Assembly (NCBI RefSeq): GCF_003386235.1
Contig: NZ_QRDZ01000047.1
Span: 1 to 56,874 of the forward strand
Reading direction: 5' to 3'
DNA length: 56,874 nt
Source: Cohnella phaseoli
GTDB lineage: Bacteria > Bacillota > Bacilli > Paenibacillales > Paenibacillaceae
In this document: positions 53,493 to 56,874 of the stretch, piece by piece
How the letters are laid out: every line of letters starts with the position of its first letter
Position numbering within the stretch: position 1 is the stretch's first letter
Notes under the pieces: model-generated
The model's database searches: none
Told to the model about the DNA's origin: nothing
Seen by the model: only the letters and a program-made list of their open reading frames with translations
Position numbers and translations under genes: made by a program

Positions 53493-54866
53493 TTATTCCT
53501 TGTTCTCCTCATAGCCCTTCTGATGATCCTTGGCCACTTCGGCCGAATCCTTCTGAGCTACGAACAGGTTTTGGATGCTGGACAGGTGAACCTGCGCCGT
53601 TCCCGGGTTCATCGTATTGTCGAACGCGAGGTCTCCGCCTTTCACGTCCTTGAACATGCCCAGAACTTCCATCGCCATATCGGAATATCCGGCCGCCTTG
53701 AAGTCTTCTTCGATGTTTTGCGCGACGCCGACGGCGCCTTTGACCGCAAATGCTTCTTTCGGGTAGTTCAGCATGAAGTAGTTCAGGAAGTCGAGCGTCT
53801 CTTCGAGATGTTTGCTGTTTTTGGATACCGCGAACGCGCTTCCCGGCGCCAGCATGAATTCGTCCGGATTGCCCTTGCCGCCGACCGTCGGGAACTTGAA
53901 GACGCCGACTTCGCCGTTCTCGCCTACCGTGGAAGTCTCGATGCCGCCCGTTGCCCAGCTTCCCATGAAGTACATGGCCGCTTTGCCCGTTTTGAACAAG
54001 TTCTCTCCTGCGTTATAGTCGAAGGAAGTCGCGCCTTCTTGGAACGCTCCGGCTTGAACGAGATTCTGGAATGCGTCTACGGCTTCTGTGAACGCCGGAT
54101 CTTCGAATGTCTTCTTGCCGTCCAGCACGTCCTGCAGGAAGCCCGGTCCGCCGTTCGTGCGAAGTAAGACATTCATGAACAAGAACGATCCGGTCCAGGA
54201 GTCCTTCTCGCCGATCGCGATCGGAGTCATTTTTTTGGACTTGAGCAGCTTTACGGTGTCGACCAGCTCTTCGAACGTCGTCGGAACTTTCGCTCCCGCT
54301 TCCTCGAACATTTTTTTGTTGTAATAGATCAGCGCGATATTGTTGCCATCCGGCAGAGCGTAAAGGTTGCCGTTAAACGAATAGTAATCCAGTATTCCTT
54401 CTTGGAACGTACCCTTCAGCCCGTTCTTCTCGACCATCTCGTTCAGCGGGGCGAACAGATCGGCATCCACGAACGGCTTCATCTGCGCAGCCGGGTTGAC
54501 GATCGTAATGTCCGGCACTTCCTTGGAAGCCGCTTGCGTCTTCAGCTTCAGCTTCTGCTGGTCGGTGTTGAGGGAGTCCAGCTCGATTTTTATGTTAGGG
54601 TGATCGGCTTCGTATTGTTTAACGATCTTCTGCAGCATGTTGTATTTCGGGTCGGTCGGGTCCGGGTAGATATTCTGGAACGTAATCGTTACGTTTTCTT
54701 TGCTGCCGCCGGACTCGCTCGCCTTAGGCGATTCGGATGCGGACGGGCTGGCTGCCGGGGAGCTTGCTTCATTGTTTTTGTTGCCGGATGATCCGCAAGC
54801 GGCCAAGCTGACCGCAAGCGCGCCCGCCATGGCGGAGGCTAACACCTTTTTATTCAGAACGTTCAT
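53493..54866 (-). CDS. Sugar-binding lipoprotein of an ABC importer
   Basis: 457 residues. Lipoprotein signal with lipobox LAAC (cysteine about residue 24), then a Ser/Pro/Glu linker (SSPAASPSASESPKASES). The body is a family 1 solute-binding protein: IVKQYEADHPNIKIEL, EVPDITIVNPAAQM, ALIYYNKKMFEEAGAKVPTT, KTGKAAMYFMGSWATGG. It is the first gene of the operon SBP, permease, permease, YesM, YesN, with AGGGGG before the ATG and a promoter at 54899-54927. Confidence 0.94.
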   Translation of the reverse strand: MNVLNKKVLASAMAGALAVSLAACGSSGNKNNEASSPAASPSASESPKASESGGSKENVTITFQNIYPDPTDPKYNMLQKIVKQYEADHPNIKIELDSLNTDQQKLKLKTQAASKEVPDITIVNPAAQMKPFVDADLFAPLNEMVEKNGLKGTFQEGILDYYSFNGNLYALPDGNNIALIYYNKKMFEEAGAKVPTTFEELVDTVKLLKSKKMTPIAIGEKDSWTGSFLFMNVLLRTNGGPGFLQDVLDGKKTFEDPAFTEAVDAFQNLVQAGAFQEGATSFDYNAGENLFKTGKAAMYFMGSWATGGIETSTVGENGEVGVFKFPTVGGKGNPDEFMLAPGSAFAVSKNSKHLEETLDFLNYFMLNYPKEAFAVKGAVGVAQNIEEDFKAAGYSDMAMEVLGMFKDVKGGDLAFDNTMNPGTAQVHLSSIQNLFVAQKDSAEVAKDHQKGYEENKE

Positions 54867-54898
54867 CGTATATCCCCCTTGTGTGTTGTGGTAGCCTC

Positions 54899-54927
54899 AT
54901 TATCCATCGAAGCCGCCGGACGAACAA
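54899..54927 (-). promoter_or_regulatory. Promoter of the second ABC/YesMN operon
   Basis: On the minus strand: -35 TTGTTC, 17-bp spacer, -10 GATAAT (5 of 6). The -35 is weak (3-4 of 6), as is common for activator-dependent promoters, which fits control by YesN. Confidence 0.5.
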
Positions 54928-54959
54928 TAAACTTACTTAAGGGTTGATGTTTGTTTTTT

Positions 54960-55410
54960 TAAGGTGCCCTGTTGGGCGAGGTATATTGAGGTATGGGATG
55001 GTTGGGGTGAACGCGGTGTGGGTGGATTCGAGTGTTTGGTTGCTTCTTGCGGTCTGCGAGGCCGTTGCGCGGGCGAATTCGAGTGTTTGCGTGCCTTTTA
55101 GGGTCCGCCAGGCCCTTATGCGAATAGGTTGGAGTGTTTGCATGCCTTTTAGGGTCCGCCAGGCCCTTATGCGAATAAGTTGGAGTGTTTGCGTGCCTTT
55201 TAGGGTCCGCCAGGCCCTTATGCGAATAGGTTGGAGTGTTTGCGTGTCTTTTAGGGTCCGCCAGGCCCCTATGCGAATAGGTTGGAGTGTTTGCGTACCT
55301 TTTAGGATCCACCAGGCCCTTATGCGAATATATTGGAGTGTTTGCGTGCCTTTTAGGGTCCGCCAGGCCCTTATGCGAATAGGTTGGAGTGTTTCACCAC
55401 TTTTTAGAAT
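54960..55410. repeat. Tandem array of 51-bp intergenic repeats
   Basis: The motif GCCTTTTAGGGTCCGCCAGG starts at 55093, 55144, 55195, 55246, 55297 and 55348, exactly 51 bp apart, with degenerate flanking copies on both sides. Inside each unit AGGGTC and GGCCCT can pair around CGCCA. Because 51 is a multiple of three and the unit has few stops, three different frames stay open across it; their products are simple 17-residue repeats with no other gene features. I treat it as non-coding. Confidence 0.9.
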
Positions 55411-55423
55411 AAGGCCAGCTATA

Positions 55424-55463
55424 GAAAAAACGTAAGCCATGCCGATTTTATCGACATGGCTTA
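55424..55463 (-). terminator. Terminator overlapping the stop codon of the XRE gene
   Basis: On the minus strand AAGCCATGTCGAT pairs with ATCGGCATGGCTT (one G-U pair), followed by ACGTTTTTTC. Confidence 0.8.
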
Positions 55464-55805
55464 TTTACGGGAATGTTTCAAAACTTCAGACAATATATTT
55501 TTTGCCATTTCAATCGTTTGTACGTCATGTCGGACAAGCATGGAGACGATTTCTTGGATTACTTTCTCATTGGTAGGGAGTTGCTCATATTGGTACGAAT
55601 ACGTAAAAAATTGATGTACACCTACATCCAAACCTTCAGCTATTTTTTCTAAATTAAGCAGCGAGATATTTTTCTCAGCCCTCTCTACACCGCCAATATA
55701 TGAAAAAGTAAATCCACATTTTTCAGCCAGAGCGCTTTGAGATAATCCCTGTGCCTTTCTAATTTCACGAATTCGTTTTCCGACATTCATTAATATTTCA
55801 GACAT
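55461..55805 (-). CDS. XRE-family helix-turn-helix regulator
   Basis: 114 residues. The HTH_3 domain (about 8-65) reads VGKRIREIRKAQGLSQSALA then FTFSYIGGVERAEKNISLLN and LEKIAEGLDVGVHQFFTY. The C-terminal about 45 residues form helices of unknown role. GAGGTG lies before the start. It resembles controller-type or stress-type small repressors; no restriction-modification genes are visible next to it. It is divergent from the small protein at 56005. Confidence 0.9.
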   Translation of the reverse strand: MSEILMNVGKRIREIRKAQGLSQSALAEKCGFTFSYIGGVERAEKNISLLNLEKIAEGLDVGVHQFFTYSYQYEQLPTNEKVIQEIVSMLVRHDVQTIEMAKNILSEVLKHSRK

Positions 55806-56004
55806 GGTCTACACCTCATTTTGAGTGTAGAGTTTATTGGCAGTCCATTGAATAGCATTAAAAACATCAAAATATAATAATTGATACAAATAGTAGTCAT
55901 TGATATAATGATTTATAACTTGAGGTGCAGTTTTATTAATAACTATGCGAGTTTCAGAGAGAAAGAGATTGTGACGCTACTTGTTTGCTGGGAGGAATGC
56001 AATC

Positions 56005-56316
56005 ATGGAGTTTCCATCATGGTTCCACAACGCGATTCAGGAACGACTGGATGATGTATCTGCACGAATCCAATTTCATCCGGAACTGAGTAAGCATCGA
56101 GCAGAGGAGAAAAGCGCGTTTGAGGCACTGTTTTCCTGGGTGGATACAACGCAATGTCCCGAGTTTATGGAATGGGAGGACAAGCACCATTACTGTCGAG
56201 CCTTGGAGAATGAAAGGTTATATTTACAGGGAATGCGTGACGGAGCAAAATTGGCTATTGCACTCCTGTCAGATCCATTTGCCATTCCTGCTGAGCAAGA
56301 AGGAACAACAAATTAG
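56005..56316 (+). CDS. Small hypothetical protein (possibly DUF6809-like)
   Basis: 103 residues from the ATG at 56005, which has GGGAGG nine bases upstream. Mostly helical, acidic and aromatic-rich; the pattern ENERLYLQGMRDGAKLAIAL near the end resembles small Firmicute proteins of the DUF6809 type, but I am not certain. No membrane segment or signal peptide. It is divergent from the XRE regulator and may be under its control. Confidence 0.6.
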   Translation: MEFPSWFHNAIQERLDDVSARIQFHPELSKHRAEEKSAFEALFSWVDTTQCPEFMEWEDKHHYCRALENERLYLQGMRDGAKLAIALLSDPFAIPAEQEGTTN

Positions 56317-56874
56317 GAAGGATCAATCGAGGTTTGAGGTTTCGGAACGAAGCTGGCGAATGTAACCGTACGGATCGTTAATCGGAGATAGAGCAAATTT
56401 CTCTAGGGCTTCCGCTGCCAGCTTGCTTGTCTCCGCCTAATGTTGTCAGGTTAAGCGAACAACACTATGGGCGACCGCGGCTATTGGGCATTAAGGCACA
56501 TTCTTGGCCTTCATTCCACAGCTTAGGCAGCATCAAGGCATATTCTTGACCTTCACTCCGCTACTTGGGCCGCGTAAAGGCACTTTCTTGGCCTTCACTC
56601 CACAGCTTGGGCAGCATCAAGGCACATTCTTGGCCTTCACTCCGCTGCTTGGGCAGCATCAAGGCACATTCTTGCACTAGTCATGCATCAAACCTGACAT
56701 AATAGTCGAAGGGTGAGGCCTAATCCAGTATTTTAATTTGGTTTCATATTCTTCCATTTGATTTTCTTCCCAGTAAGCCAAAAAATCAGAGCAGGAACAG
56801 GAGACGCGATTTTCCACAAAATTGGATATTCATTTATCTTTGCCTAACGTAGTATGACGCGCTGATTCTCCTCG
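56317..56874. other. Right-hand end of the window, non-coding as far as seen
   Basis: Apart from the repeats at 56480-56676 nothing is supported. Bases about 56690-56830 are AT-rich; on the minus strand a short piece could read as a hydrophobic peptide end, but it has an in-frame stop and no start, so it may be a decayed gene end. Confidence 0.4.
56480..56676 (+). repeat. Second array of 42-bp intergenic repeats
   Basis: AAGGCACATTCTTGGCCTTC starts at 56493, 56535, 56577, 56619 and 56661, exactly 42 bp apart; the last copy is cut. The core matches the 17-kb array (AGGCAC.TT.TTGGCCT.CA), while the other 22 bp (CTCCACAGCTTGGGCAGCAT) differ. Each core contains AAGGC and GCCTT arms. Confidence 0.9.

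Noticed and set aside
54937..55440. Long open frames on both strands across the 51-bp repeats
   Set aside because: Three frames are open at once, a result of the repeat length; none has a clear start site and one would run into the promoter of the ABC operon.
56690..56830. 3' end of a minus-strand membrane-protein gene
   Set aside because: The hydrophobic stretch has an in-frame stop upstream and no start; too little remains to call even a pseudogene.

Overview
The window looks like a chromosomal segment of a soil Firmicute of the Paenibacillaceae (Paenibacillus or Cohnella type). The basis is AGGAGG-type ribosome binding sites, roughly 50-55% GC coding sequence, a secreted GH18 chitinase with FnIII/CBM modules, an SLH-domain protein, a copper-amine-oxidase-N-domain protein, a YesM/YesN two-component pair and several sugar ABC operons. 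No rRNA, tRNA, prophage or CRISPR was seen.

Layout. 1-244: end of an IS3-family element. 488-2296: secreted chitinase behind a perfect CcpA cre box. 2599-5784: large hybrid sensor kinase, overlapping tail-to-tail with an MFS exporter (5732-6976, minus). 7052-8122 (minus) and 8239-9354 (plus): a saccharopine-dehydrogenase-like protein and a LuxR-type regulator. 9422-14548 (minus): six-gene catabolic operon (class III CoA-transferase, amidohydrolase/lactonase, substrate-binding-like protein without signal peptide, MaoC hydratase, Gfo/Idh/MocA oxidoreductase, L-rhamnose mutarotase), divergent from a FadR/GntR regulator with matching TGGTnnnACCA sites. 15454-16962: SelO. 17196-17460: 42-bp tandem repeats. 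18072-22436: SLH protein plus a secreted propeller-like protein, one operon with a long leader. 22496-26046: heterodimeric ABC exporter. 26214-27154: DUF2809 protein and signal peptidase I. 27385-30861: secreted protein with eight ~120-residue repeats. 31208-32458: EAL-domain protein, followed by a truncated copy of a gene found intact at 48183.

32894-47981 (all minus) is a polysaccharide-utilisation locus: LacI regulator, cytoplasmic GH13-like enzyme, sugar-binding lipoprotein, two permeases, GH78-like rhamnosidase, a 1536-residue secreted glycosidase and an overlapping SGNH hydrolase. Three near-identical 16-bp palindromes lie before the lacI, GH13 and binding-protein genes, so one repressor probably controls the set. 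48617-54866 (minus) is a second sugar ABC operon carrying its own YesM/YesN sensor-regulator pair. In both ABC operons a strong hairpin sits just after the binding-protein gene.

The right end has 51-bp repeats (54960-55410), an XRE regulator, a small unknown protein and a second array of 42-bp repeats (56480-56676) sharing its core with the 17-kb array. The most unusual items are the related intergenic repeat arrays, the cytosolic binding-protein homologue inside a CoA/lactone catabolic operon, the GH/SGNH overlap, and the leader RNA and gene pair at 18-22 kb.
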